A stretch of 64,000 bases of DNA from Micromonospora sp. NBC_00421 (lineage in GTDB: Bacteria; Actinomycetota; Actinomycetes; Mycobacteriales; Micromonosporaceae): contig NZ_CP107929.1 of assembly GCF_036017915.1 (NCBI RefSeq), positions 682,001 through 746,000 on the forward strand, read 5' to 3'. Positions within the stretch are counted from its first letter, which is position 1. Each line of letters begins with the position of its first letter. Both the position numbers and the translations under genes were made by a program. Positions 30,527 to 38,232 of this stretch are shown piece after piece. The notes below the pieces were generated by a model. It was not told where the DNA came from. It saw only the letters and a program-made list of their open reading frames with translations, and searched no databases.

Positions 30527-31476
30527 GCGGTCACCGCCGCACGCTCGGTCGGGTAGTCACGCACCAGCAGATCCGACGGCCAGTTCTCCCAATGCCCGCC
30601 CTTCGGATCGGTGCGGGCCACCAGCTCACCGCCGACGGACGTCTCCCGCGCCCACACCGAACCGAGCTGCTTGATGAACAGGGCGGCACCGGAGTCCTGC
30701 GCCTTCGCGGCCAGTTCACGCACCCAGCCGAGGTCCAGGGGGCGGGAGCTGGGGCCGGACTCACCGCCAACGATCAGCCAGTCGATGCCGGTCAGGTCGA
30801 GCGACGGGAGCGGCCCGAGCAGCGGCTCGGCGGAGATGAACCGGACAGCGGCCGGGGTGGCCGCGAGGGCATCGGCGCGGCCGGCGTGCCCGTCGGACTC
30901 GATCGACGTGCCCAACCAGACGTTCGGAAGGGGCCAGCCGCCCCGCCACAGCCCGCTCAGCGCGTCGGATCGCAGGCCGGGCACGTAGATCGGACTGTGC
31001 GACGTGGCAGCCCACGCCATGTCGGACCGGAGGTGCACGCCGGGGGTGTGCCCGGCACCGCAGGTGCACTCGTCGGTGAGCATCCGGGCCATGCGCTCGG
31101 GCCGCTTGGTGAGCACCTGGTAGGTGTGCTGCGGCGTCGCGGCCATCACCGCGAAGACGCGGGCGACGAACTCGCGGGGCACTCGGGCGTGGAACAGGTC
31201 GGACATGGAGTTGACGAACACGGTGCGCGGCTTGCGCCACCGCAGCGGCGTGCTCAGCTCGTCCGGGTGGGTGGTGAGCGCGAATCCGGGGCCGGAGGTG
31301 ACCGGGTGCCCGTCGTTTTGGTACTTCGCCTGCCCCATTGCCTTGAGTCTCTTGGCCATGGTCAGCGCGTAGCAGTTCGTGCACCCGTCGCTGATCTTGT
31401 CGCAGCCGGTGGTGGGGTTCCAGACGGCTCCGATGGTTCCGGGGCGCTGGGTCCATTCGATGTTGGTATCGGCCAT
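30523..31476 (-). CDS. DUF5131 / phage Gp37-Gp68 family protein (radical-SAM-like)
   Basis: The 317-residue protein begins MADTNIEWTQRPGTIGAVWN. It carries a C-x6-C-x2-C cluster motif (TTGCDKISDGCTNCYALTMA), followed by FVNSMSDLFHARVP, QVLTKRPERM, WLGTSIE and WLIVGGESGPSSRP. These are all family hallmarks; the Cys arrangement and alpha/beta repeats suggest a radical-SAM-related TIM barrel. The reaction is not established. An insertion with extra Cys/His (CTCGAGHTPGVH) lies in the middle. Confidence 0.87.
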   Translation of the reverse strand: MADTNIEWTQRPGTIGAVWNPTTGCDKISDGCTNCYALTMAKRLKAMGQAKYQNDGHPVTSGPGFALTTHPDELSTPLRWRKPRTVFVNSMSDLFHARVPREFVARVFAVMAATPQHTYQVLTKRPERMARMLTDECTCGAGHTPGVHLRSDMAWAATSHSPIYVPGLRSDALSGLWRGGWPLPNVWLGTSIESDGHAGRADALAATPAAVRFISAEPLLGPLPSLDLTGIDWLIVGGESGPSSRPLDLGWVRELAAKAQDSGAALFIKQLGSVWARETSVGGELVARTDPKGGHWENWPSDLLVRDYPTERAAVTA

Positions 31477-31478
31477 GG

Positions 31479-31697
31479 TCAGGCTCCTTTGCTGTGGTTG
31501 GGGTTGGTGCGCTGCTCTGCGATGTCAGTGACAGCACGGCCGAGGGCGGCGCACAGGTCGAGGGCGTCCACCGGCGGCAGAACCGGGGCGGGCAGGTAGA
31601 TGTGGATCAGGCCGTCGCGGACGGCGACCGTGTTGCCGTAGGCGTCCCGCCAGGGCAGGACCGCACGGCGGACGGCAAGCAGGGCAACGTCAGGCAC
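31479..31697 (-). CDS. Small phage protein of unknown function
   Basis: The GTG at 31697 overlaps the VRR-NUC gene end by 8 bases; 72 residues beginning MPDVALLAVRRAVLPWRDAY. A short beta hairpin (GNTVAVRDGLIHIYL) and a helix (VDALDLCAALGRAVTDIAEQ) are predicted. No family is recognised. Confidence 0.66.
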   Translation of the reverse strand: MPDVALLAVRRAVLPWRDAYGNTVAVRDGLIHIYLPAPVLPPVDALDLCAALGRAVTDIAEQRTNPNHSKGA

Positions 31698-32061
31698 CGG
31701 ACACCGCCATGCGTGCGGCCGGGCGGCGAATGGCGTCCAGTTCGGCGGCGATGCGCCCCGACTCCCAATCGCGGGGCTTCCACACCGCCACGTCCTGACC
31801 GGCCTCCGCCAGCCACACCGCCCACTGCCGCTGCTCCGGCCTGTGGGAACCCGTCGCCGACTTGAGTTCGCGGAACAGGACACCGCCGGGGCCAACGATG
31901 GTGAGGTCCGGCCAACCTTTCCCGTCACCGCTGACGGGGGTAATCCACCGGCCGGCGGCGGTCATGGCGGGCCGGAAGTGGGCGGTGTGCAGGTGCAGCA
32001 GCTTGCACAGGTCGAGCACCTTGCGCTGGAAGTCGTCTTCCGGCCGGCGGCGAGCGGTCAT
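31690..32061 (-). CDS. VRR-NUC domain nuclease
   Basis: The ATG at 32061 overlaps the previous stop (ATGA); 123 residues. EDDFQRKVLDLCKLLHLHTAHFR, then GDGKGWPDLTIVGPGGVLFRELKS provides the conserved E, PD and ExK of VRR-NUC, a PD-(D/E)XK nuclease family often found beside phage recombination and helicase genes. It may resolve branched DNA. The active site is intact. Confidence 0.85.
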   Translation of the reverse strand: MTARRRPEDDFQRKVLDLCKLLHLHTAHFRPAMTAAGRWITPVSGDGKGWPDLTIVGPGGVLFRELKSATGSHRPEQRQWAVWLAEAGQDVAVWKPRDWESGRIAAELDAIRRPAARMAVSGA

Positions 32062-32429
32062 CGGGGCACCGCCTGGTCGAGTTCTTCGTTGCGGGTCTGC
32101 CAACCCCAGCGGGACGCGTCCCGGGCGACAACCAGCAGCCCCCACCGGGCTTCCGGCACGAACCGCATCCCGTCGTCCAACCACCACACCCACCCGCCGG
32201 TCTGCCTCTGCAACCAGTCGAGCGACGGCATGAGTTCAGTGATGTTCTGCGGAAATTCGGTGCCCGGCGACCAGTAGGCGCGGCCGGTGGCACGCCAGTC
32301 GAGTAGCGCCTGCCACAGCACCCATTCGGTGCCGGACAGCCAGCCGGCGGCGTACACCTCTTCGGAGATGTGGGACATGTACTCGCCGAGGGCGTTGGCC
32401 CCCGGGTTGTCGGCGAGGGTGGCGGCCAT
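32058..32429 (-). CDS. Conserved actinophage protein
   Basis: The ATG at 32429 overlaps the previous stop; 123 residues. GEYMSHISEEVYAAGWLSGTEWVLWQALLDW is a recurrent actinophage pattern, followed by aromatic-rich segments (GGWVWWLDDGMRFVPEARWGLL). Function is unknown. Confidence 0.75.
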   Translation of the reverse strand: MAATLADNPGANALGEYMSHISEEVYAAGWLSGTEWVLWQALLDWRATGRAYWSPGTEFPQNITELMPSLDWLQRQTGGWVWWLDDGMRFVPEARWGLLVVARDASRWGWQTRNEELDQAVPR

Positions 32430-32806
32430 CAGGGCTTCACCGCCGTGCGGGCTTCCCCGATGACGTCGGCCCACATGCCGTCGTACGCGACGCCCTTGCA
32501 CGACTCTGCGAACTGTTCGAGCAAAGCCACGGCGGCCTCCACACCCGCGTTGAACGCGCCGGTGACGGCGGGGTCGTCGGCCCGGTACAGGCGCATCAGT
32601 TCGCGGCCCGACTCGGTGGCGATTCGCAGAACATCCGCCCACGACCATTCGCCGTCGTCGCCGAACCAGACAGGCTCGTCGCCCTCGTAGTTCTCGATCT
32701 CGGTGTCGTCGCGGCGGTAGGCGACGGGCACAGCGGCCGGGTCGGTGGGGTCGAACATGCCGACGATGGCGCGGTCGGGCGGCTCCGGCATCGTGGTGGT
32801 GCTCAT
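32429..32806 (-). CDS. Hypothetical early phage protein
   Basis: The ATG at 32806 overlaps the previous stop (ATGA); 125 residues. The acidic N-terminal half (EIENYEGDEPVWFGDDGEWSW) is followed by helices (ADVLRIATESGRELMRLYRA, VEAAVALLEQFAESC). No family is recognised; it may be a small adaptor or inhibitor. Confidence 0.65.
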   Translation of the reverse strand: MSTTTMPEPPDRAIVGMFDPTDPAAVPVAYRRDDTEIENYEGDEPVWFGDDGEWSWADVLRIATESGRELMRLYRADDPAVTGAFNAGVEAAVALLEQFAESCKGVAYDGMWADVIGEARTAVKP

Positions 32807-33243
32807 GCGGTCACCGCCTGCGGCAGGGCATCCACGGCGGCGATCAGGGCGGCGCGGCGAGGGAAATTGATGACATCCCGCTTGTAGAACTGCGCCCGCC
32901 ACACCTGCGCCGCCTCTACCACGGCATCCCGTGCGGCGTTCTCGGCTCGCATCCGCTCCAGGTCGGCCTTCAACCGGCCGATCTCGTTGGCGTAGGTGGC
33001 GGCCTGCTGGCGGGAGGCAGTCAGCCACGCCATCGGGTCGGTGTTCCGCCCGGCCAGGTACGCGGACACACTGACCGCGTCCACTTCGTCGAGCAGCACC
33101 GAATGCCCGTCGTTGCCTCCCGGCTCGGCGATCCACGCCGACATGCGGCCGTCGTCGTTGCGTTCCACGGTGAGGGTTGCCCGGTTGGTGTCGGTGATGG
33201 TGATGGCGGTGAAATCCCGGCCCTGCCCCAGGGTCGCGGTCAC
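32803..33243 (-). CDS. Hypothetical early phage protein with coiled coil
   Basis: The GTG at 33243 overlaps the previous stop; 146 residues. A beta-rich N-terminal domain (FTAITITDTNRATLTVERN, MSAWIAEPG, SVLLDEVDAVSVSAYLAG) is followed by a coiled coil (YANEIGRLKADLERMRAENA). The order of domains suggests an oligomeric regulator, but no DNA-binding motif is visible. Confidence 0.66.
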   Translation of the reverse strand: MTATLGQGRDFTAITITDTNRATLTVERNDDGRMSAWIAEPGGNDGHSVLLDEVDAVSVSAYLAGRNTDPMAWLTASRQQAATYANEIGRLKADLERMRAENAARDAVVEAAQVWRAQFYKRDVINFPRRAALIAAVDALPQAVTA

Positions 33244-33674
33244 GCCGCCACCTCTGCCTTGGACAGGACCGCCCGGCAGATGGCCTCCAAGTCGCGGGCG
33301 TACAGCGGATGCCCGTCGAGCACGTCGTAGATGCCGTCACCGTTCGCCGTGATGTAGTCGCGGACACGCTCGGCGGCCTTCACCGGGTCGGGCAGGTCAC
33401 TGTCGTCCTCGTAGTGCTCGTTGAGCCCGTCCGGCTGAGCCGGGATCACCGTGACATCGGCCAAGTCGACGGCGCGGTCGTCGCCGTCGAGCCACACGAC
33501 AGCGCGCATGAACGGGCCGCTGTCGAGAATGATCGCCTTGCCGGTGGTCTGCCGATACTCGGTTCGGTGGCCGGACTTGTGGGCCACCCACCCGCCGGTG
33601 TTGTGGCGCTCGTTGAAGTCCTTCACCGCCTGCAACTTCTCGCGCTCGGCGTCGGTGTAGGGGTAAGTGCTCAT
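33240..33674 (-). CDS. Hypothetical early phage protein
   Basis: The ATG at 33674 overlaps the previous stop (ATGA); 144 residues. Core: DAEREKLQAVKDFNERHN, GGWVAHKSGHRTEYRQTTG, VVWLDGDDRAVDLADVTVIP, then an acidic linker and a helical C-terminus. The middle could form a small SH3-like barrel. No family is recognised. Confidence 0.65.
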   Translation of the reverse strand: MSTYPYTDAEREKLQAVKDFNERHNTGGWVAHKSGHRTEYRQTTGKAIILDSGPFMRAVVWLDGDDRAVDLADVTVIPAQPDGLNEHYEDDSDLPDPVKAAERVRDYITANGDGIYDVLDGHPLYARDLEAICRAVLSKAEVAA

Positions 33675-34216
33675 GCGTGTGCCTCCTGTGCGGTCTGGTT
33701 GGGGGAGTGAGAGATCGTGAAACCGCCGTCGGGGGTGAGCAGCACCCAGCCGTGGCGGGTGAACACCGGCGTCGTCTCGGCGTTCTGGAACTCGCGCAGC
33801 ACCCAGCCGGCATGCTCCGCATCCGCCCGCACCTCGCCGACCGCGTTGGTAACCCGCTCGTGATGGGGGCGGCAGGCTGCCAGCAGCCATGCGGCACCGT
33901 TGATGCGGGCAGCGGCGGCACCACGCCGGCCACCCGACTTCCGGTTCAGCCGGTGGTGCACATCCGTGTACAGGCGGGGGCAGACAGGCCACTCACAGCA
34001 GCCGCCGGAGCGGGCGGCAATGAGGGCGCGGACTTCGGCGGCGGGACCGGTGTCGCGGGGGCGGCGCTGCTTGGGGGCGGGGGCCGCCAGGCGCGGCGTC
34101 ATGTCACGCCCGGCAGCACCGTTGTTGGTGAGAGTTGAGAACGGGTTGGCGACGCCGGCAGCGGCAAGCTTGGCCCGCCGCTTGCCGGACATCGCGTTGA
34201 GAGGCGAACGCTTCAC
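33671..34216 (-). CDS. HNH endonuclease-like protein
   Basis: The GTG at 34216 (MKRSPLNAMSGKRRAKL) overlaps the RecT gene stop (GTGA); 181 residues. The centre carries CCEWPVCPRLYTDVHHRLNR ... WLLAACRPHHERV, an HNH/NinG-like arrangement in which two Cys and the DVHH and CRPHH groups form the betabetaalpha-metal site. The basic N-terminus fits DNA binding. It is adjacent to recT and YqaJ, so it may process recombination intermediates. Confidence 0.75.
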   Translation of the reverse strand: MKRSPLNAMSGKRRAKLAAAGVANPFSTLTNNGAAGRDMTPRLAAPAPKQRRPRDTGPAAEVRALIAARSGGCCEWPVCPRLYTDVHHRLNRKSGGRRGAAAARINGAAWLLAACRPHHERVTNAVGEVRADAEHAGWVLREFQNAETTPVFTRHGWVLLTPDGGFTISHSPNQTAQEAHA

Positions 34217-35139
34217 GCCGAGGCGCTGCCGTTCGCTCCGGCGGGCTGCGCCGTCACCGGCCACTCACCGGCACCCGTCGGGGCACCCGACGTCGGCCGC
34301 TCCTCAACCTCCCCTTCGATGACCTCGGGGCGCTCCGTCACCTCGGCCGCGTCAACGGTCGGACGGAGGTCGACCCGAACACCCTCATCGGCGGCGATGG
34401 CGACGGCCATCTCAGTGTTCTTCGGCATCCACTTCGCGAGCTGACGCACGCAGGTCTTGTGCGCCATGCCCTCGAAGTTGTCGACCCACGGGCCGAACAC
34501 CTCGCCGTCGCGGTTCTTCGCGGTCGCGTTGTCGTTGCGGTACTTCAACATGTCCTGGTGTGACATGACGAAGAAGGCGTACCCGCCGCCCTGAAACTTG
34601 ACGATCGCGTAGTAGGCGATCGGGTTTCCCCGCTCACCGAACAGGTTCGGCTTGTGCACCAGGTTGTCGGCGATGCCGTAGTCGACGTCGAACTCGTCAC
34701 CCTCGTAGGCGGTCCGGGCGATCAGAGACGCGATCTTGCCGGAGCGGTGCGCCAGCTCGATGTAGCCCTGATAGCCGATAACCAACTGAGCCTTGTAGCC
34801 GGCGATCCACCGACCGTTCTCGTCTTGGTGGTGCTTTTTCGTGTAGAACGGCAGCGGCCAGGCGTGACCGAGAACCCCCGGGCGGAGGCCAAGCTGCGCG
34901 CAGGTCATCAGCGAACCCAGCACCGAACTGGCGTCGCACTTGGCGAGGTTCTTCGTCATCCGTAGCGCGGTCAGGGCGTCGCGGATGAGCTGGGTGGCCT
35001 CGGCACCCTTCGGCATCGCGAGCTGGAATTCCTTCTCCATGGCCCGGATCTGGTCGGCGATCGTGTTGGTGGCAACCCCACCGTTCTCCCGCCGGGTGGC
35101 GAGGGCGGTCTTCGCGTCAGGCTGAGGCTTCGTCGTCAT
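34213..35139 (-). CDS. recT: RecT single-strand annealing protein
   Basis: The 308-residue protein has the RecT core. FQLAMPKGAEATQLIRDALTALR and KCDASSVLGSLMTCAQLGLRPG precede GYKAQLVIGYQGYIELAHRSGKI and an aromatic strand region (IAYYAIVKFQGGGYAFFVMS). The C-terminal tail is acidic. It anneals complementary single strands and works with the exonuclease encoded just upstream (YqaJ type). The ATGA overlap supports co-production. Confidence 0.92.
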   Translation of the reverse strand: MTTKPQPDAKTALATRRENGGVATNTIADQIRAMEKEFQLAMPKGAEATQLIRDALTALRMTKNLAKCDASSVLGSLMTCAQLGLRPGVLGHAWPLPFYTKKHHQDENGRWIAGYKAQLVIGYQGYIELAHRSGKIASLIARTAYEGDEFDVDYGIADNLVHKPNLFGERGNPIAYYAIVKFQGGGYAFFVMSHQDMLKYRNDNATAKNRDGEVFGPWVDNFEGMAHKTCVRQLAKWMPKNTEMAVAIAADEGVRVDLRPTVDAAEVTERPEVIEGEVEERPTSGAPTGAGEWPVTAQPAGANGSASA

Positions 35140-36125
35140 GCGGCGTCCTTCACGTTCAGGGAGCGGGTGGAGGGCTTGCGGTACTCGTCCGGGTTGGGTG
35201 CCGGAATGTGGTGCTGCTCGACCAGCGCGGCCACCAGGCGGGGCCAGTCGACCTGGCCTTTCTTGTTCGACCAGGTGGCGATCGGATGGCCGTCGACCTT
35301 CGCCACCTCGCGGTCACCGATCAGCTTCTTGAGGCCAGCACCGGCGGTTTCCTTCTCGGCTTTCGCCGCCGACTCGCGGTCGCGGGCATCCCGGTAGGCG
35401 TGCCACAGTTCGACCGCGTCGGTGTCGCCGGTGAGGTCAACTTCGGCGGCCGGGGTGTAGGTGGGGTACAGCTTCGCCATGGCCGCGTTGTCGACCTTGC
35501 CCATGGGCGGTTCGACCCCGGCGACGATGTGCTGCTGGTACCAGTCGGTGACCTGCCCGACCAGTTCGTGTTCGATGCTGATGTCACGGATGACGGTGCG
35601 GCGTTGGACGCCCATGCCGGCGATGAGGGCGATGACCTCGGCGGCGGGGGAGTCCATGACGTACAGGGACCAGCGGACCTGAAATTCGTAGCCCAACGGA
35701 ATGCTGTTGTCGGCCCACCCGTGGGGGGTGCCGAACCCGGACTGCAACCCGGCGGTCTTGGCTTCCACGAGCCGGCCGTCTGCGGTGATGCCGTCGGGGG
35801 AGCACCGCTGCCACTGGTGGTGGGGGTGGGCGTAGGTGCGGTAGGCGGTGGTGGTGACGGGCACGTTGAGAATGCGGTTGGCCTGCCCGATCAGCCACGG
35901 CTCCAGGTCGCGGCCGAGGTCGGCGGCGGCCCCCGCGTCGTCTTGCCAGGTGCGGACGCCGGTCTTCTCGGCCCACACGTCCCAGGGGGTGCGGTAGTTG
36001 GAGAATCCGAGGACGGCGAGGATGTCGGACCCGCCGAGCCCGTGGCGACGGGCAGCAACCCACTCGTCTTCGGTGGCGTCCCAACCGGCGACGGGTACCG
36101 GCCCGGCGGTGAGGGTCTGCGTCAC
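35136..36125 (-). CDS. YqaJ-type exonuclease
   Basis: The GTG at 36125 overlaps the previous stop; 329 residues. GLGGSDILAVLGFSNYRTPWDVW is the family signature. CSPDGITADGRLVEAKTA provides the active-site D and ExK of this lambda-exonuclease-like fold, and GYEFQVRWSLYVMD a conserved helix. Paired with RecT it would degrade one strand from double-strand ends to feed annealing. Confidence 0.9.
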   Translation of the reverse strand: MTQTLTAGPVPVAGWDATEDEWVAARRHGLGGSDILAVLGFSNYRTPWDVWAEKTGVRTWQDDAGAAADLGRDLEPWLIGQANRILNVPVTTTAYRTYAHPHHQWQRCSPDGITADGRLVEAKTAGLQSGFGTPHGWADNSIPLGYEFQVRWSLYVMDSPAAEVIALIAGMGVQRRTVIRDISIEHELVGQVTDWYQQHIVAGVEPPMGKVDNAAMAKLYPTYTPAAEVDLTGDTDAVELWHAYRDARDRESAAKAEKETAGAGLKKLIGDREVAKVDGHPIATWSNKKGQVDWPRLVAALVEQHHIPAPNPDEYRKPSTRSLNVKDAA

Positions 36126-36322
36126 TGGTCGGAACCCCCGTCTTCTTTCGGGCTGTACCGGGTCTGGTCTTCCACGACGACCCATGCGGTGTGGCCGGTC
36201 TGCTGGACGTGCTGGCGGACCCGCTCACGGGTGGAGTCCGGGTGCAGTCGGGTGCAGTTCTCACATTCGGCCGTCCCCTTACTGACGCCCCGGCGAATGT
36301 CGACCTTGGCGATGTAGGCCAT
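36122..36322 (-). CDS. Small Cys-pair phage protein
   Basis: The ATG at 36322 (MAYIAKVDIRRGVSKGTAEC) overlaps the previous stop (TGATG); 66 residues. CENC, then two His (HPDSTRERVRQHVQQTGH) form a C2H2-like pattern that may bind zinc. It is similar to small actinophage zinc-finger proteins. Its place before the recombination genes suggests an early role, otherwise unknown. Confidence 0.66.
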   Translation of the reverse strand: MAYIAKVDIRRGVSKGTAECENCTRLHPDSTRERVRQHVQQTGHTAWVVVEDQTRYSPKEDGGSDQ

Positions 36323-36543
36323 CAGTGGTCCCACCTCGCGTCTAGTGCGGCGTCGTAGTCGAGGTCAGCCCGGCGGCACGCCGGTTTTCCGCAGCCGGCC
36401 AGCAGTGATCCGGCCCGACCCCCGCAGGTGGGGCAGGACACCCGGCGGGTCTGCGCGGACGGCAGCACACCCTCTTGCGGGTCGTGGTAGGGAACGGGAA
36501 ACACCGGCGGCAGCGGGTGCGGGGCGACGACGGGGGCGGTCAC
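36322..36543 (-). CDS. Zinc-ribbon microprotein
   Basis: The GTG at 36543 overlaps the previous stop; 73 residues. After a Pro-rich N-terminus, CPTCGGRAGSLLAGCGKPAC is a compact four-Cys zinc site. The C-terminus is acidic. Function is unknown. Confidence 0.65.
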   Translation of the reverse strand: MTAPVVAPHPLPPVFPVPYHDPQEGVLPSAQTRRVSCPTCGGRAGSLLAGCGKPACRRADLDYDAALDARWDH

Positions 36544-36830
36544 GCCGCCACTTCCGCTCGAACCCACGCCGCGTGGTCGGCCGGATCGAACGCGGCAGCC
36601 TCATCCCATACGCGTCGCGCCGCCGCCACGGCAGCGGATCGCCAGCCGCGCCGGAAGGGGCGCTCGTGCCGCTCCCCGTCCGTCCACGAGTCGCCGCATC
36701 CGCAGCACGTCCAGGTGGTGCCGTACCAGGCTGCGTCCCGGCCAGCGAAGCGGCGGCGCTTTTGCTCGGTGGGGCAGAAGGTGATGCGGCGGAGAAGGAA
36801 CTGGTTGGGGCGGCAGACGACGGCGTTCAT
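36540..36830 (-). CDS. Small Cys-containing phage protein
   Basis: A 96-residue protein starting MNAVVCRPNQFLLRRITFCP. A CCGCGDSW motif and an earlier Cys pair suggest a zinc ribbon. A helical C-terminus (RSAAVAAARRVWDEAAAFD) follows. It is coupled to its neighbours by ATGA overlaps. Function is unknown. Confidence 0.65.
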   Translation of the reverse strand: MNAVVCRPNQFLLRRITFCPTEQKRRRFAGRDAAWYGTTWTCCGCGDSWTDGERHERPFRRGWRSAAVAAARRVWDEAAAFDPADHAAWVRAEVAA

Positions 36831-37198
36831 GCGGCCACCGCCTCGTCAGCGCAGCCGTCGCACTCCGGGCCGGTCGCACCCTCCGGCCCGCACAACCAGC
36901 ACACCGACGCCAGATAGGCGGCCTGCCGTTCGCGGAACCCGGCCGGAAGCTGCTCCGCCCGCTGCCGTTCGTGGCCCGCCGACATCAGCCGCAGCGGGCC
37001 GCGAGTCTCCAACAGGTAGGAGGGCAGACAGCGGGCGTTACGCAGCATGTTGAGGAAGCCGGTGGTGTCGCTGTCGGTGAGGTAGGTGAGCCACTGGTCG
37101 CCGTCCCGGTCGGCCCACAGGTCACCGTCGAGCGGGGGCCAGTTGGGGGTGGTGCGGCGGGCGGCGACCAGGTCGAAGCCGATGGTGGGGGCGGTCAC
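36827..37198 (-). CDS. Hypothetical early phage protein with zinc knuckle
   Basis: The GTG at 37198 overlaps the previous stop; 123 residues. A folded N-terminus (GFDLVAARRTTPNWPPLDGD, QWLTYLTDSDTTGFLNMLRN) is followed by a helix and a terminal Cys cluster (CWLCGPEGATGPECDGC). It may be a protein- or DNA-binding adaptor. No family is recognised. Confidence 0.66.
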   Translation of the reverse strand: MTAPTIGFDLVAARRTTPNWPPLDGDLWADRDGDQWLTYLTDSDTTGFLNMLRNARCLPSYLLETRGPLRLMSAGHERQRAEQLPAGFRERQAAYLASVCWLCGPEGATGPECDGCADEAVAA

Positions 37199-37368
37199 TT
37201 CGCCTCCTCGTACTTCTTCCAGAAGTTCTCCAACCGGACGTGCGCCAGTCGGGCGGCCTTGACCGCGACGTCGCTGTTCCACTCGCCGCCGGTGGAGCCG
37301 AGCACCTGAACCAGCACGCCGTCCTTGATGCGGCGGTACCGGCCAGGCTTGGGGATTTCGTAGGACAT
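37195..37368 (-). CDS. 57-residue early phage protein
   Basis: The ATG at 37368 (MSYEIPKPGRYRRIKDGVLV) gives 57 residues: a small beta barrel (VLVQVLGSTGGEWNSDVAVK) and a basic helix (HVRLENFWKKYEE). It is the first minus-strand gene left of the GTTGCAA repeat region, so it may be transcribed from a promoter controlled by those repeats. Confidence 0.66.
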   Translation of the reverse strand: MSYEIPKPGRYRRIKDGVLVQVLGSTGGEWNSDVAVKAARLAHVRLENFWKKYEEAK

Positions 37369-37413
37369 GCGCCATCGACTCCCGAGGTAGGAGGAAGAAT
37401 CAATCCATCTTGC

Positions 37414-37475
37414 GTTGCAAGCGATCGTTGCAACCTGATGTTGCAATCCTACGGGGTGACTCGCGCCGATGCAAC
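37414..37475. promoter_or_regulatory. GTTGCAA direct repeats with 13-bp period (operator array)
   Basis: GTTGCAA occurs at 37414-37420, 37427-37433 and 37440-37446, exactly 13 bp apart, and an inverted half-copy (TGCAAC) at 37470-37475. The array fills the 129-bp gap between divergently transcribed genes. The regular period near 1.2 helical turns suggests cooperative binding by an HTH protein, most simply the one encoded at 37,498. Iterons of a replication origin are an alternative. Confidence 0.7.
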
Positions 37476-37484
37476 ACCATGCGG

Positions 37485-37490
37485 CATACT
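37485..37490 (+). promoter_or_regulatory. -10 box of a leaderless promoter
   Basis: CATACT lies 7 bases before the ATG at 37498, so transcription would begin at or next to the start codon. The -35 region is weak and overlaps the inverted GTTGCA half-site, consistent with regulation by the repeat-binding factor. Confidence 0.45.
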
Positions 37491-37497
37491 CACCCGC

Positions 37498-37728
37498 ATG
37501 ACCGACGACGCGAAGGAAGCAGCGCGGGCGCGGCTGCGCCGAGCAGCAGCCCGCGTCAAGAAGCATGAAGACGAGCGGAAGGAACTCGCCGCCGCGATCA
37601 TCGCCGCCCGGCAAGCCGACCTGAAACCGTCCGAGATCCAAGAAGACGTCCCGTACGACCGGAACCACGTCGGCCGAATCCTCAAAGCGGCGGGGCTCAC
37701 CCACCCGAAGGGCAAGCGCGACGCCTGA
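37498..37728 (+). CDS. Small helix-turn-helix regulator
   Basis: A 76-residue basic, helical protein (MTDDAKEAARARLRRAAARV). The C-terminal half, AAAIIAARQADLKPSEIQEDVPYDRNHVGRILKAAGL, is a helix-turn-helix of a type common in actinophages. It is on the plus strand, opposite to the early operon, and separated from it by the GTTGCAA array. It probably binds that array and is made in the lysogen. It ends 5 bp before a convergent gene, with no clear terminator. Confidence 0.78.
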   Translation: MTDDAKEAARARLRRAAARVKKHEDERKELAAAIIAARQADLKPSEIQEDVPYDRNHVGRILKAAGLTHPKGKRDA

Positions 37729-37733
37729 CGCGC

Positions 37734-37979
37734 TCACCGCGCCTCACCCCGCCAACGCCGGCCCCGCTCGGCACGTCGCAGGGCGGCAGCCTCGCGGCGC
37801 GTCACCCGCTCCGGGTCGACCGCATCCAGCTCGGCGTCAAGCCGCAACGCGGCTTCCACGATGTTGAGCAGGTGCCGGCGGGCCACCTCATCCAGGTCAC
37901 CGGACACCCGCACCGACGCGACTACCTGGCCGTCGTCGTCGACCAGCGGCACACACCGCTCCCGATCAGCCACGGCCAT
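37734..37979 (-). CDS. Hypothetical early phage protein
   Basis: The ATG at 37979 (MAVADRERCVPLVDDDGQVV) overlaps the upstream gene by 14 bases; 81 residues. A helix (LDEVARRHLLNIVEAALRLDAEL) and a very basic C-terminus (RREAAALRRAERGRRWRGEAR) suggest nucleic-acid contact. Function is unknown. Confidence 0.65.
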   Translation of the reverse strand: MAVADRERCVPLVDDDGQVVASVRVSGDLDEVARRHLLNIVEAALRLDAELDAVDPERVTRREAAALRRAERGRRWRGEAR

Positions 37980-38232
37980 CACCGGCCGGTTCGTGGTGCA
38001 CACCCGAGCAGCCACCAGCGGTATGCACATCCAGCACGGCGCAGGCTGCCACCGCGAACGGCAGATGATCGGCGCAGGTGTTGAGCGCCACCCAGCCCCA
38101 GCCTTCCGACCGTCCGATGACGTGGTGGGTTACTTCCTGCCCGCAGGCCGGCTTGTCGATGTCGGGGGAGTAGGCGCATGCGGCGTCCTGGCCGCCGACG
38201 GTGGGGAGTCCCACGAACGTGCGGTCAGCCAC
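37966..38232 (-). CDS. Hypothetical Cys-rich early phage protein
   Basis: The GTG at 38232 overlaps the previous gene by 8 bases (GTGGCTGA); 88 residues. CAYSPDIDKPACGQEVTHHVI ... CADHLPF gives a four-ligand Cys/His pattern like a treble-clef zinc site. The C-terminus is Gly/His-rich. Function is unknown. Confidence 0.66.
   Translation of the reverse strand: MADRTFVGLPTVGGQDAACAYSPDIDKPACGQEVTHHVIGRSEGWGWVALNTCADHLPFAVAACAVLDVHTAGGCSGVHHEPAGDGRG

Noticed and set aside
37414..37446. Treating the GTTGCAA repeats as a CRISPR or tandem-repeat locus
   Set aside because: Units are only 7 bp with 6-bp non-conserved spacers between divergent genes, which fits an operator or iteron array instead.
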